From assembly GCF_000831385.1 (NCBI RefSeq), contig NZ_AP014548.1, positions 124,001-188,000 on the forward strand: a stretch of DNA of 64,000 nucleotides, given 5' to 3'. The stretch is from Nonlabens marinus S1-08 (GTDB lineage: Bacteria > Bacteroidota > Bacteroidia > Flavobacteriales > Flavobacteriaceae). Shown here in pieces: positions 18,188 through 29,300 of this stretch; the stretch's first letter is position 1; each line of letters starts with the position of its first letter. The position numbers were made by a program, and so were the translations under genes. Below the pieces are notes generated by a model. The model was not told where the DNA came from. It worked only from the letters and a program-made list of their open reading frames with translations, and ran no database searches.

Positions 18188-19927
18188 CTATTCCTTAGTC
18201 AACTTTATACTGCGAACTTCTCCATCAGTTGAAGAAATTTTAGCAATGTATAAACCTTGTGAAAGTCCTGACGCATCAATAGTTGCGGAAACTGCAGCTT
18301 CATTATGCTCTATCACTAACTTTCCTGTAACATCATAAACAGCTACCGAGCTAATAGGAGAGCTTAAAGATTCTATGTTCCAAACATTTTGAGCTGGATT
18401 AGGATACACTTTAAACATTGATCCATCAACCTCATCCACGCTAGCAGTGGAAGCTTTGTATAAATAGATATTATCTAAATAAACGACTCTCGATCCATTG
18501 TCAGCTCCTGCAACAGTTAGGACAAACTGTCTTAATGCATCTCTACGTTGATTAGGCGCATCAATAGAATTCATGGTTGAAATTGGAATATCAATAGACA
18601 CCCATTCTCCAAATGTATTTGCTGGATTATTTAATTCAAATGCAGACGTTTCTCCATCATTACCCACGTGATTGGAGAACTTAGGATTCACTATCAACCC
18701 TGTTCTTAAGCTAGTGTCGGTCCAATAGTCAAAGTGAAACATCGTTTTGTCAGAAGTATTCACTGTAGTACCCCAATCTGCAAATAAGAATTGAGAAGCC
18801 GGTTGATTCAAAGTTGCTTTAATAAAATTATCCCCATCAATAATAACCGTCTCAAAATCTTGACTTCCTACTCCAAATGCTCCAAAAACAACACCTTCTT
18901 GATCTGCATAAGCATCACTATAAACTGAAAAATAGTCTTGTGAATTTCTAGCAGGAGGAGTTGGTGCAGATACTGTTGGAACAGCATCAGTATTACCACC
19001 TCCGCCGCCGCCTGCGTTTTTGACTAAGGATACATTATCTAGAACTACAACACCTACTTCAGCACCCATATCAAAAATTACACGGCTATTAGCTCCTCCA
19101 AAATTGGTAGCAGTCAAAACCAGTGTGAATGTTTGATTCTCAGTAGTTAATGCAACTGATTCAACCGTAGCATCAAAAGGTGCTTCATTGAGACCTATAC
19201 CAGCAAGAATGGTCCGATTGCGATCTGATGATGCATCGAAGATCATAGTGTAAGTTTCGCCTTGTTCAATAGTAAGTACTTGACTAAGATTCACCGCAAA
19301 AGCATCTCCTGCTTGCTCCACGTTAGCAAAATTAAAGCTATTGTTTCCTTCAGTTTGTTTATTTGCAGCGTTTCCAAACCAAGGATCTATAGTCGCAGCT
19401 TCAAAGTCACCATTAACAACTAGTTCAGCACCAGCTCCACCGGAATCTCCCGTTTCATCAATTAAAACAACATTGTCTATCACAACAGTACCCGTATCTG
19501 CTCCCATATCAAAAATGACGCGGCTTTGAGGGCTTCCAAAAGTGGCAGAACTTAACGTTAACGTGAATGTTTGAGTTGTTGTTGTGAGGTTAACCGTTTT
19601 AACATCTGCGTCAAATGGAGGTCCATTGAGGCCTATACCAGCAAGCATTGAACGTTCCCGATCCGAGGAAGCTTCAAAAGTAAGGGTGTAGGTTCTATTC
19701 TGAACTATTTCTAACTCTTGACTTAAATTGACATCAAAAGCATTTCCTGCTGTTTCGACATTAGCAAAATTGAAGCTATTACCTCCTTCAGTTTGCTTAT
19801 TTGCAGCGTTTCCAAACCAAGGATCTATGGTCGCAGCCTCAAAGTCACCATTGGTAACTAAATTCGTCTGCGCTTGTACCAAGGCAGCTCCTAAAAATAG
19901 GAACATCAAAAAAGTAATTTTTTTCAT
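18188..19927 (-). CDS. T9SS-exported protein with two tandem CBM4-like domains
   Basis: A 579-residue secreted protein. Signal peptide (MKKITFLMFLFLGAALVQAQ), two near-identical carbohydrate-binding-like domains (about 22-160 and 168-306, both opening VTNGDFEAATIDPWFGN or close to it), a Gly-rich linker, a third beta-sandwich (about 325-490), and a C-terminal type A sorting domain (VYPNPAQN...GLYIAKI) that directs export by the type 9 system. It has no catalytic motif, so it probably binds glucan at the surface. The third domain resembles the central part of the lipoprotein at 30.8-32.7 kb (FSVYSDAYA / ISIFSDAYP). Confidence 0.85.
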   Translation of the reverse strand: MKKITFLMFLFLGAALVQAQTNLVTNGDFEAATIDPWFGNAANKQTEGGNSFNFANVETAGNAFDVNLSQELEIVQNRTYTLTFEASSDRERSMLAGIGLNGPPFDADVKTVNLTTTTQTFTLTLSSATFGSPQSRVIFDMGADTGTVVIDNVVLIDETGDSGGAGAELVVNGDFEAATIDPWFGNAANKQTEGNNSFNFANVEQAGDAFAVNLSQVLTIEQGETYTMIFDASSDRNRTILAGIGLNEAPFDATVESVALTTENQTFTLVLTATNFGGANSRVIFDMGAEVGVVVLDNVSLVKNAGGGGGGNTDAVPTVSAPTPPARNSQDYFSVYSDAYADQEGVVFGAFGVGSQDFETVIIDGDNFIKATLNQPASQFLFADWGTTVNTSDKTMFHFDYWTDTSLRTGLIVNPKFSNHVGNDGETSAFELNNPANTFGEWVSIDIPISTMNSIDAPNQRRDALRQFVLTVAGADNGSRVVYLDNIYLYKASTASVDEVDGSMFKVYPNPAQNVWNIESLSSPISSVAVYDVTGKLVIEHNEAAVSATIDASGLSQGLYIAKISSTDGEVRSIKLTKE

Positions 19928-20218
19928 AGTTGTTTATTTAAATTAATACGGTTTAATTCTTTTAAATATAAGGGAAGGTGTTATTTATTGCCCAGATAGC
20001 ACCTTTACAAATGACATACACACAAAATAATTCTAGTTAAGATAAGCGTTTTATCTCAAAATACTTTAAATCAGCGTATTAAAATATTTTTTAAATAGGA
20101 TTTTAAAAATACTATTGCGATTTCTTATCGAATGTTGTACTAATGTTGTATTAGAGATAAATTGAAACACCTCAACTCCAACGTTTGAGTTATTCCGTTG
20201 AAAAACCGTTACGCGTAA
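19928..20218. other. 291-nt gene-free stretch
   Basis: A/T-rich DNA that probably contains the promoter of the T9SS protein gene. A short inverted repeat near 20172-20190 (AACTC ... GAGTT) may end the GH17 operon. I found no convincing small gene or exact promoter match. Confidence 0.5.
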
Positions 20219-21127
20219 TTAGAACTTTAATTTCTCGTCCTTATCCCACAGTCCCCAATACGCACCTACTTCACCTTCATCTCCTTTTTTCCAGGATTCA
20301 TCAAAAGAAGAAAAGTAAAATACATCAATATCATTTCTTTTAGACCAGTGCTGGGTGTCAACAAAATACTTCATTGCATTCGTGCTTGATGGATGTGCAT
20401 CGCGAAGGCTCTCCCCTTGACTGGGCCATCCGGTTTCTGTCACAATCACTCGCTTACCGTCACAAACATTCATAACTTGATGAAACATATCATTCATGTG
20501 CCCTAATGCATATTGAATTTCAGTTCCTTCCCAGTAAGGATAGCAATTAGTAAGTATCACATCAGAATTTTGGACTAACTCTGGATGAACTACAAATTCA
20601 TAATAGGCATCTACGTATCCAACGGGAATCTTAGGAAGTGCTTCCCTGACTCTCTTCATGTATCCTAGAAGTTGTTCTAATGAAAGATCATTACGATACA
20701 ATACCTCATTCCCTACTGCAGCTATGTCGACAAAACCTTTCTGCGCAAGATCAATTAGCGCTTCTATTTCTAATTCATTTTTTTCAAGGTCGTCGCTCAA
20801 CCATGCGCCAACTAAGGTTTTCATCCCATACTTATGCGCTATTTGAGGGACAAATTCATTTCCCTCAATACACGAGAAGGAACGCACCCAACTGGAGTAC
20901 TTGTTCAATGTCTTAATGCGGCGTTCTACTTGTTCTTTGGTAATGTGATCTCCTGGCTCTTGTCCGTCTTCATACATGCTGAAGCAAATACCATGCATAC
21001 CACCGTCAAGCGTTTCACGCCATAACTTCTGGAGATCGGCGTCGCTGAGAGTTGAAGTATCGATCCCTTCAGACTGAGCAAATTTTACCCTGTTTGCTTT
21101 TAAAAAATGTTCTCCTCTATATGACAT
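20219..21127 (-). CDS. cytoplasmic GH17 beta-1,3-glucanase
   Basis: A 302-residue protein without signal peptide, so predicted cytoplasmic. It carries both GH17 catalytic motifs: VGNEVLYR (acid/base Glu141) and TETGWPS (nucleophile Glu231). GH17 enzymes hydrolyse or transglycosylate beta-1,3-glucans. It is closely similar to the GH17 domain fused to the transporter encoded 1 nt upstream (same RSFSC..EGNE, YVDAYY, FYFSSFDESWK blocks), so one arose by duplication of the other. It is the last gene of the laminarin operon proper. Confidence 0.88.
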   Translation of the reverse strand: MSYRGEHFLKANRVKFAQSEGIDTSTLSDADLQKLWRETLDGGMHGICFSMYEDGQEPGDHITKEQVERRIKTLNKYSSWVRSFSCIEGNEFVPQIAHKYGMKTLVGAWLSDDLEKNELEIEALIDLAQKGFVDIAAVGNEVLYRNDLSLEQLLGYMKRVREALPKIPVGYVDAYYEFVVHPELVQNSDVILTNCYPYWEGTEIQYALGHMNDMFHQVMNVCDGKRVIVTETGWPSQGESLRDAHPSSTNAMKYFVDTQHWSKRNDIDVFYFSSFDESWKKGDEGEVGAYWGLWDKDEKLKF

Positions 21128-21128
21128 G

Positions 21129-23468
21129 TTAGTATTTTAAATTTTCGTTTTTATCCCATATTCCCCAGCGAGCACCTACTTCGCCTTCTTGACGTATTTT
21201 CCACGACTCATCAAAAGAAGAGAAGTAGAACGTATTAACTCCTTTATCTTTTGACCAATTCATAACGTTTACGAAGTATTTCATGGCGTTTACTTTTGAA
21301 GGTACTGCGTTTTGGTTTATTTCCCCTAGATTGGGCCATCCTGTTTCTGCAACCAGGACCGGTTTACCATTAGAAACTTCCGCTACCATTTGGTGCATCT
21401 GGTCTAGGTAAGCGGTTGCTCTATCAATGTCACAGCCTTCCCAGAATGGGTAGCAATTTGCCAATATCACATCACATTCGTCGATTAATTGTGGATGTTG
21501 TACAAACTGATAGTATGCGTCAACATACGCCACTTGTACATTCGGAACCTCATCTTTCACTCTTTGAATATAACCTAGGATTTCATCAAGTGATAGTTCT
21601 CCTCTCAAAAGAACTTCATTCCCTACCACAGCAATATCAACCATTCCTTTTTTAGCTTGACTGATCAGTCCTTGAATCTCTAGCTCATTTCTATTTTTAT
21701 CATTACTTATCCATGCACCAGCAACACTTTTAAGCCCCTTAGACTTTGCCGAAACAGGTATGAGCTCGTTCCCTTCCGTACAAGAAAATGATCGAACCCA
21801 TTGTGTGTAAGGCGCAATGATTTCCATGCGTTCATCAATTTGAGTGCCTGTTAATTGATCTCCTACGTTTTGCCTCTCTTTGTAAGGGCTAAAACAAATA
21901 CCATACACCCCTGCATTTAGATGAGATCTAAATTGGATTTGTACTTCTGATTCTGATATGTTTGGATTCACGTCAGTTGGATAAGTCCCAGTTGCATTTA
22001 AAGACACTAATGTCTCCAGTTTGTTCAGAGCGTAAAAAGAAGAACTTACTGGTTTCAATTTATCTCGTTTGCGTTGTGCCAACTGGGCACTAATGAGCTC
22101 TGCTTTCTTTTCAGTTAAGTCATAGTTGCGCATGATGTACATAGCACCTAGGGTTCCTAAAATGGGTAAGCCTGAATAAAATAATCTAATTCCGGTTATG
22201 GATGCTTCGGTATTTACTGCATCTGGAACAAACCCAACAACGAACATTATCCCACCTGTCAAAAGTCCTGCGATGGCAAAACCAAACTTTACCATCCACC
22301 AATAAATTGCTCCAAATACTCCTTCTCGTCTTTTACCTGTATTCAATTCATCCACATCAATAACATCTGAAGTCATTGACATCATCAACGTGAACAAACT
22401 ACCTATACCAAAAGAGAAGAATGGTAATGCAAACAAAAACATGTAGGGCTTGCCAGGAATAAATAAGAACCACAACATTATATACCCTACCACAGATATA
22501 CCTTGAGACCATAGAAAGGCTTTCTTTTTCCCTAGTGTTTTTGACATTCTTGCCACTATAGGTATAACTAAAAATGTAGTAACTAGAGCTCCAATACTCC
22601 CTAACAAAGTGGGCCAGATGCCAGCGGCGTTTGCATCGCCAGCAAATAGGTAATAGACAACAATAAAAAATGAAAAACCTGCAACAGTATTGAAGGCATT
22701 GAATATTAAAAAGGTAGAATAACAAAGCCTTTTAAAATCGTCAATTTTAAAAGCTTCTTTGAAGTTTTCAATGATTTGCTTTAAGCTACCCCCAATTGTT
22801 TTCAATGTCAATGGGGTTAAGCTTTCGTCATCCTTCGTAGACCTACTCTTTACAAAGAATGCAGGAACCATAGCAAGTATTGCACATACCACAGCTACCC
22901 AAATGGCTATGGTTCGAGTCGCTACTGCTCCATTTTCAAACCACTCTGGATCATACATAATTACCCAAAACCATGGCGCAATTACCCAAGCCCATTGACC
23001 TATCCATTGCGCAACTGCCATAATATCAGTGCGCTCATGAAAATCATCACTCATTTCGTACCCCATCGCTACGTATGGCACGCTGAATATGGTAAGCCCT
23101 AGATAAAAAACGAGCGACCAAAAAAGAAAATAGGTAAAGTTGTAGCTCAGGCTGTCTACCTCATACAGTTGCCACATCAAGGCAAATGAGACTCCCATCA
23201 CAATAGCACCTATAAAAACATATTGTCTCCTTCTACCCCATACAGATCTTGTGTTATCTGATATAAAGCCCATAATAGGATCAGTTATGGAATCAAACAC
23301 TCGTGGCAGAAAGAATAAAATACCCCACATCCAGGTAGGAAATCCTAAATTTTGAACCAGTACAACCATAAATATTCCCAGTGCAGCAGGAAACATTTGG
23401 TTTGCTAACATTCCTAAACCAAAAGCAACCTTCTGACCAAAATGAACCTTACTCTTAGCACTAGACAT
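21129..23468 (-). CDS. GPH-family sugar symporter fused to a cytoplasmic GH17 domain
   Basis: A 779-residue fusion. Residues about 1-455 form a 12-helix GPH/MFS_2 sugar:cation symporter (early FDSITDPIMGFISD motif, characteristic of the family). After a basic linker (about 455-490), residues about 495-779 are a complete GH17 domain with Glu618 (VVGNEVL) and Glu708 (ETGWPN). With both ends of the transporter normally cytoplasmic, the GH17 domain would act on imported oligosaccharides at the membrane exit. The frame is intact and the neighbour is a free-standing GH17 paralogue. Confidence 0.9.
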   Translation of the reverse strand: MSSAKSKVHFGQKVAFGLGMLANQMFPAALGIFMVVLVQNLGFPTWMWGILFFLPRVFDSITDPIMGFISDNTRSVWGRRRQYVFIGAIVMGVSFALMWQLYEVDSLSYNFTYFLFWSLVFYLGLTIFSVPYVAMGYEMSDDFHERTDIMAVAQWIGQWAWVIAPWFWVIMYDPEWFENGAVATRTIAIWVAVVCAILAMVPAFFVKSRSTKDDESLTPLTLKTIGGSLKQIIENFKEAFKIDDFKRLCYSTFLIFNAFNTVAGFSFFIVVYYLFAGDANAAGIWPTLLGSIGALVTTFLVIPIVARMSKTLGKKKAFLWSQGISVVGYIMLWFLFIPGKPYMFLFALPFFSFGIGSLFTLMMSMTSDVIDVDELNTGKRREGVFGAIYWWMVKFGFAIAGLLTGGIMFVVGFVPDAVNTEASITGIRLFYSGLPILGTLGAMYIMRNYDLTEKKAELISAQLAQRKRDKLKPVSSSFYALNKLETLVSLNATGTYPTDVNPNISESEVQIQFRSHLNAGVYGICFSPYKERQNVGDQLTGTQIDERMEIIAPYTQWVRSFSCTEGNELIPVSAKSKGLKSVAGAWISNDKNRNELEIQGLISQAKKGMVDIAVVGNEVLLRGELSLDEILGYIQRVKDEVPNVQVAYVDAYYQFVQHPQLIDECDVILANCYPFWEGCDIDRATAYLDQMHQMVAEVSNGKPVLVAETGWPNLGEINQNAVPSKVNAMKYFVNVMNWSKDKGVNTFYFSSFDESWKIRQEGEVGARWGIWDKNENLKY

Positions 23469-23479
23469 ATGAATGGGTT

Positions 23480-24988
23480 TTAGTTAGTTACTGGTATTAG
23501 TACGGTTTGAAGACTTTGCGCACCTAGGTTGATGCTTATTTCGCTTTCGCGAAAGCGAACTGTGTAATTTTTATTTTCCATCCCTTCATTAAAAATAACG
23601 AATGCTATAGACCCGTCTGGGTTCTTTGCGGCCGTGACCATTAAATCTTTATCTGGGTTATCTACTCCAATAACCTGAGCACCAGGACGTATAAATTTGC
23701 TAAAATGAGCCATGGTATAATAAAGTGGCGTAAAGTAAACCTCATCTTTATCCGGATCCACGATTACGGGTGCAGCGCACCAGTTCTCAAACCAGTTAGG
23801 TCCACCTTGCTTGTCCAATACCATGTTCCAGTCCACCCAGCCATCTACCCAATTGTTTAGGCAGCCTATAATATCTCTTGCATAACGATTTACTGGCGCG
23901 TACTTGGGATGTAGATATTTCTGATCTTCAGCAGCCCAATCCCAGCCCCAATCAGTTGCTTCTTTGGACCAATACCATTTGTCATCTTTCCATGCTGGCA
24001 CTTCAGAATCCACGCAACCTTCCGTTTCTATAAGGTATTTATCTGGCGCCTTATTGTGAGCGTATTGCAATTCTTCTGGAAACACTTCATAGGTACTTTC
24101 ATACCAGTGGATGGCAGTTCCATCAAAGTACTTAGAGGTTGCTTCGTTTTCATACATTACGTCTACCCATTCTCTAAGCCCGGCTCTATTCTGATCGTAA
24201 CCTAGAATGATTTTATCTCCATGGCCGTCTGCTTCTAATTTTGGCCCCAAATGAAACTGCACAAAGTCTGTCATCTCTCTAGGTGTGAAGTGCATGCTTT
24301 CCCAGTTATTCCCATTTCCATGAGGCTCATTTTCTACTGTAAAACCCCATATAGGAATGCCTTCTGCTTTATAAGCATCGATGTATTTAGAAAAGAAAAG
24401 GGCCCAAGTATCATAGTATTTAGGTAACAAACTTCCACCTACCCACTCGTTATTATCTTTCATCCACGGCGCTGCGGTCCATGGTGATGCAAATATTTTA
24501 AAACCATTTTCAGACGCTGCCATGGCGTCTTTGATCATCGGGATCAAATCTGGCTGATCTGCTTCAATGGTAAAGTGATCTAAATTCATGTCACCTGCCA
24601 CCGGAGAATAAGAATATTGTGACAAGGAAAAGTCGCAACTGTTCATGTGCGTACGTGTTAATGAGTAATTTGCACCCTCTCTTGAAAAGTATGCATTGAT
24701 AATCGTATCTCTATTTTTTTCACTCAAACGATTGAGTAAATAAGCAGAAGATTCTGTAAACGCTCCACCAAAACCTGTAATGGTTTGAAAGGTTTTGTTC
24801 TCATTAATAGTAATCACTGTAGCGCTATCACTCACTTGAAATGGCTCTACTTTAGTCAAGTTATTCCCATCAGCAGATGTCTCGTAAACCTCTACACTCA
24901 AAACATTTCCAGTTTCCTTTTGATCCTTACAACTCATCAGTGCACTAATTATTAAGACTGGTAATAAAATGGATTTCCATTTATTCAT
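23480..24988 (-). CDS. GH30 lipoprotein, probable beta-1,6-glucanase
   Basis: A 502-residue lipoprotein (lipobox ALMSC, Cys20, followed by KDQKE, consistent with a surface-export signal). The GH30 TIM barrel has acid/base Glu221 (VENEP) and nucleophile Glu323 (IETEG), followed by the usual beta-sandwich. In laminarin loci GH30 enzymes remove beta-1,6 branches. The palindrome at 23542-23557 is read as RFRES in a strand near the C-terminus. It overlaps the next upstream gene by 8 nt. Confidence 0.9.
   Translation of the reverse strand: MNKWKSILLPVLIISALMSCKDQKETGNVLSVEVYETSADGNNLTKVEPFQVSDSATVITINENKTFQTITGFGGAFTESSAYLLNRLSEKNRDTIINAYFSREGANYSLTRTHMNSCDFSLSQYSYSPVAGDMNLDHFTIEADQPDLIPMIKDAMAASENGFKIFASPWTAAPWMKDNNEWVGGSLLPKYYDTWALFFSKYIDAYKAEGIPIWGFTVENEPHGNGNNWESMHFTPREMTDFVQFHLGPKLEADGHGDKIILGYDQNRAGLREWVDVMYENEATSKYFDGTAIHWYESTYEVFPEELQYAHNKAPDKYLIETEGCVDSEVPAWKDDKWYWSKEATDWGWDWAAEDQKYLHPKYAPVNRYARDIIGCLNNWVDGWVDWNMVLDKQGGPNWFENWCAAPVIVDPDKDEVYFTPLYYTMAHFSKFIRPGAQVIGVDNPDKDLMVTAAKNPDGSIAFVIFNEGMENKNYTVRFRESEISINLGAQSLQTVLIPVTN
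23542..23557. repeat. palindromic repeat copy 8 (in GH30 gene)
   Basis: Full 20-mer, read as RFRESE in the C-terminal beta-sandwich. Confidence 0.97.
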
Positions 24989-26264
24989 ATCCTTTTAAAT
25001 TTAATTTCAATGGTGGGACTTTTACATGATCCAACAATTGTTTTTTATTACCATCATAGCTTTTGACAATAGAGTTACCATCTCTTGTTAATCCTTCAAA
25101 AGCATTGCTATCTACAAGATCCCAAACCGCATATTTAGCCTCACCATCTAGTGCAAAAAGTCCAAAATGATTTTCAGATCCCAATGGGTTTGCTGCGTCT
25201 TTCCATTGCTCATCAAATGCTTCAAAATAAAAACAGGCCACCTTGTTCTTACGGCTCCATTCTCGCATTAATTTATAATAGGTGCCTGCTTTGAATTGAT
25301 CTGCAGCTTTAGAGCCGTCATCTCCGTACAAGTCACTGGCATAGCTTGCCCATCCGGTTTCCCCTATATGGATAGGTTTATCTACACCTATAGAGGTCAT
25401 ATATTTATGTACTCTATTGTATTGGTCGACCGCATAATTAAAGGATCGTGTCATCAATCGATCTATTTTCTGTTCTTTGTTTAAGGCAATACCTTTAGGT
25501 GAAATACCCCAGAACACCGGATTGTAATGGGTATCGTGCATTGGGTAGGTGTGTACAGACAAATAGTCTACGGCTTTTATCAATTCGTTTAATTCCTCCG
25601 TATGATAAATACCTTCTCCACCACCCCAGGACGCAAAGTTGTCTGAACTCGTGATCCATAAGTCTTCAGGAAGAGTTCCTTCTTTTTTCAAACCTTGAAG
25701 GTGATTTACCCATTTCAAAATGACCTCAGGTTGCACATAGTAACTGGTCGCCCATTTTACCATAGCTTCATTGCCTACTGCAATAATTTTGATGATATCT
25801 GGATACTCTTTGGTAAGTGCAACTGCTCTGTCAATTTCTGCCGCATTTTGCTCACTTTCAACCATATGATCTGGCTCCTTTCCAGTCCACGCATTTTTAC
25901 AATCAATCCAGGCGCCCAGCATCACGTACATTTCAAAACCAGGCTGTTCTTCTTTGAGCTCGTCAATTGCCTTTACCACGTTTGTAGCCATGGGTAGTTG
26001 CATATTATAAGTACGCAATATTTTGATACCCATAGCCGCTAGAATTCTCATATCCTCCTTAATTTGAGCTATGGTGGGTTGCACATTTCTAGTAGTATCT
26101 CGATATCCACCGTAGGATATGGCTTGATAATCGGAATTTGATAAGATCGCACTTGCTGTCATTAACGTATTCTCAGTTGCTGGTTGTTCCGGCTCTTTCA
26201 CATCTTTACAGGCCATTACTACAAGTAACAGCAAAGTGGTTAATGATGTGATTTTGATTCTCAT
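24981..26264 (-). CDS. GH17-like lipoprotein glucanase
   Basis: A 427-residue lipoprotein (Cys19 in VMACKD, followed by acidic residues). The TIM barrel has GH17-type catalytic sites: VGNEAM (Glu166) and GETGW (Glu302). It is more distant from the two other GH17 proteins than they are from each other. A surface or periplasmic role in cutting beta-1,3-glucan backbone is likely. Its end overlaps GH30 by 8 nt, and upstream lies a 24-bp palindrome. Confidence 0.82.
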   Translation of the reverse strand: MRIKITSLTTLLLLVVMACKDVKEPEQPATENTLMTASAILSNSDYQAISYGGYRDTTRNVQPTIAQIKEDMRILAAMGIKILRTYNMQLPMATNVVKAIDELKEEQPGFEMYVMLGAWIDCKNAWTGKEPDHMVESEQNAAEIDRAVALTKEYPDIIKIIAVGNEAMVKWATSYYVQPEVILKWVNHLQGLKKEGTLPEDLWITSSDNFASWGGGEGIYHTEELNELIKAVDYLSVHTYPMHDTHYNPVFWGISPKGIALNKEQKIDRLMTRSFNYAVDQYNRVHKYMTSIGVDKPIHIGETGWASYASDLYGDDGSKAADQFKAGTYYKLMREWSRKNKVACFYFEAFDEQWKDAANPLGSENHFGLFALDGEAKYAVWDLVDSNAFEGLTRDGNSIVKSYDGNKKQLLDHVKVPPLKLNLKGYE

Positions 26265-26294
26265 ACCGGTTTAAAAAAGGTGGTGTTTTTAGTT

Positions 26295-26310
26295 CGCTTT
26301 CGCGAAAGCG
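26295..26310. repeat. palindromic repeat copy 9 (intergenic)
   Basis: Core extended to a perfect 24-bp palindrome (26291-26314), between the phosphorylase stop and the GH17-like lipoprotein start. Confidence 0.97.
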
Positions 26311-26334
26311 AACTCATTTACCCATCTCATTGGA

Positions 26335-29300
26335 TTATTTATTAATATAAACTTCTAGATATTTGACCTCTTGAGTGCGTTTAAACAGCTGATGGCTGGT
26401 CGTTTTATCTAGACACGACTCCTCAAGTTTCTTTTCACTTCCATCCATGTAAGTCACCTGAACGCCTCTCTTGTCGCTCAACGTATAAACCACCGGAACC
26501 TGGCAATAAGTGAATGCAAGTGATCCTGCATTCAAGGAAATACTCTGTTTATGGTTATTAAGGTCGATGTACTCAAATTCTTGAGAGTTTTTTAGGAACT
26601 CTTGATTGCGCAATAAACTAGGTTTAAAACAAAGAATACCACCTTCCACAACAATACCCAGTTCACCGAAACGACTTAAGATATCTTCCTTCACTTGGCC
26701 TGTCATTCCTGGCTGCTGAGCGCCTTTTGTTGCTGGCGTGTGCGAATACGGATCTGTAGGTATGGCACCGTATAATTTTGGCGATTTGTGCGCCCCTATA
26801 CCTGCCTGAATTTCATAATAGTGATCTAACATCTTACCGATGACCGCGTCACTAGCTCCCTCATTTACTGCTTTGATGCAGCATTCCTGAACAGCTAATA
26901 ACAACTTGGAAACCATGTGCCAGTAAATAGAACCTAAGCCTTCATAGCCGAAGAATGTTCCTGATCGCCCAGTGAATGCTTTGTGGTTGAAAACAGTTTC
27001 AAAGGTTTGTTCCAATTGCTTTTGCTCTGCAGACACTAATGCCGCATATTCTCCTTGAGCCAATTGTTTCAAAGCCTTTTTAAGACTGTTAGCATTATTG
27101 AAGCTTGCGTTGAAGTGATATGCTCCAGTAGAATCTTGAACGATCACTTTTTCATTACCTTCTTTTAGAAGTTTTTGGAACAACTTTGATTTGGCTACCA
27201 GTTCCTTAGGAAGGATGTTTTTTTCTTCAAAACCTGGTAAATCTTTATTAGGATAGAGGATGTAGCTGTATTGATCCTCCCTAAATAATGCACTGGATTT
27301 CAATCCATCCATTACCTCTAAAGCTTGCTTTGAACTCACATAACCAGAACTTAATACTGCTACCTGACCTTCTAACATTTCTGATAAATAGGAAATACTT
27401 ACATCTCCATTATCCGTTATTGTCATCAAGTTGTAGGCATGATACATACCATCTGCGCGCTTGTTAGCATCGATACTCTGATCCAGATATTTGAGGGTCA
27501 CTTGAATAAATTCTAGTAAGCTGCTTTTAGATAGTTCTTTCTTTTCTCCTGAAAAGTTGGATTTATAAATGCCGACTCTATAGTCACTTGCTGGTTGAGA
27601 TACACCATCAAGGATAGCTCTACGCTGAGTGTCATTTATCTTACCATCAAGCAGTGCTTGATGGTCTTTCAAAGTTTTAAGTACTGCTTCATAAAAGGCT
27701 CCTAACTCTTTTGAAACAAGAGATGATTCAAAATCAGCATTTTTGATAAAGCCTTCAAAATAATTAAGGAAGCGCCTTAAGTAATATAGGGTTACCATAG
27801 AAACACCGTTTCCTACTAGCGCATTGTTAGCGTCATTCCATTCTGGACGTTGTGTGTTGAGCCAGATTCCTGCTTCTGGAATGAAGTTGGAAACTTTAGC
27901 CAAAAGAGTAGCCAATAATTTTTCTACTAGATTCACTCTGTAAATAGATCCAGAGCTTGTTTGTAATAAAGCACCATCTGCACCTATTTCCTCACGTCGC
28001 TCTTCAATAGTTTCTTGTAGCGCATAATCGAAATCAATGGTGTCCTTAGGATTTTCTAGGATATCTGCATATTCTTTGATTTTATAAGGAACGTTTGCAT
28101 ACACAAACAAGTCCTCATTTAAAAAACTATCTAGTTTACCCGGGTAATAATCTTGTATAAATTCTAGGAATTTCAGTAAATAGATGATCTGGTGATCGCC
28201 CCAGTATCCTATGTAAGACCATGGATCATCTTCTTCAATAACTTCCCAATCAAACCCGCCTTTTGTAACCCGGTAAGGATTGTAACCATCAAAGGTGGTA
28301 GCATTTAAGAATTTATGGATCATCCCATCGATAAACTCAGGATAGGAATGAGCCAAGGCTTCCCAGTTTTGGAAAATGTCGCGCCAATTTCCTTCATAGT
28401 CAAGAATTTTAGAACCATCTACTTCACTGCGGGTGTTGATAGAAAACTTGTTCCATGGGCGGCTAGGATCTCCATGCCTTCTACTAAATTTTAAAGGAAG
28501 GTATTCTATAACCAGCCTTTTGAAATCAGCATTATCAGTTGAATGAGCAATATTGGATAATTCACTTTGATCGAAGTCAGCGGAAAGGTTGCTCAACAAA
28601 TGCTTCGTGTTTTCGAACACCTCCTTGTTTGCTGCTTCTAAATATTCTAAAAAATCTTCTTTTTCAATAACGTAATTGTTATCAAAAATTCCACCTCGCA
28701 TGATGTTGAACATCGTGTTTGCAAAGTGGCGGTTATTAGTTAGTGGATCTGCAGTTAGTTGTAAACCGTCCGATGCAGCGATGAGATTCACTAGTTTTTG
28801 GGATCCAAGTTCTATATCAGCTTTAATTTTTTCAATCAGGTTCTTGTCTGCCTTGATCTGATCTGAAATGGCGTTGATGGTGACAATATTCTGATTTACA
28901 TCAGCCAAGAAATACCATTCTTTAGAGCTTTTCGCTCCTACCTTGATTTTAGAAACTGTGAAGTAAGCTCCTTTTTCTGCCTTGACGTCTGTTTCTGGAT
29001 GGATTTCCAATCCTCTTCTAAAATCCTCTAACTGCCTGCTAGAAATCAAATATGTAGGGTTTTCTAATCCTAACGACCAGACAACATTTGCCTTAAGCGC
29101 CTCACTTGGTTCTGCTTTATCCACAATCACTGCACTTAAAGCAATGATACCTATTCCTGTTTCTTCTTTGAGTTCTGTTCTTTTGTAAGCATCTACTAGA
29201 TTACTAGAAGCTTTTTGCAAATCTTCACCCACGGTCGCAGGTAAAATATTTTGCAAGCCATCAAGAACAGTTACCTCAACCTCCCCAGCATTATGGTTGA

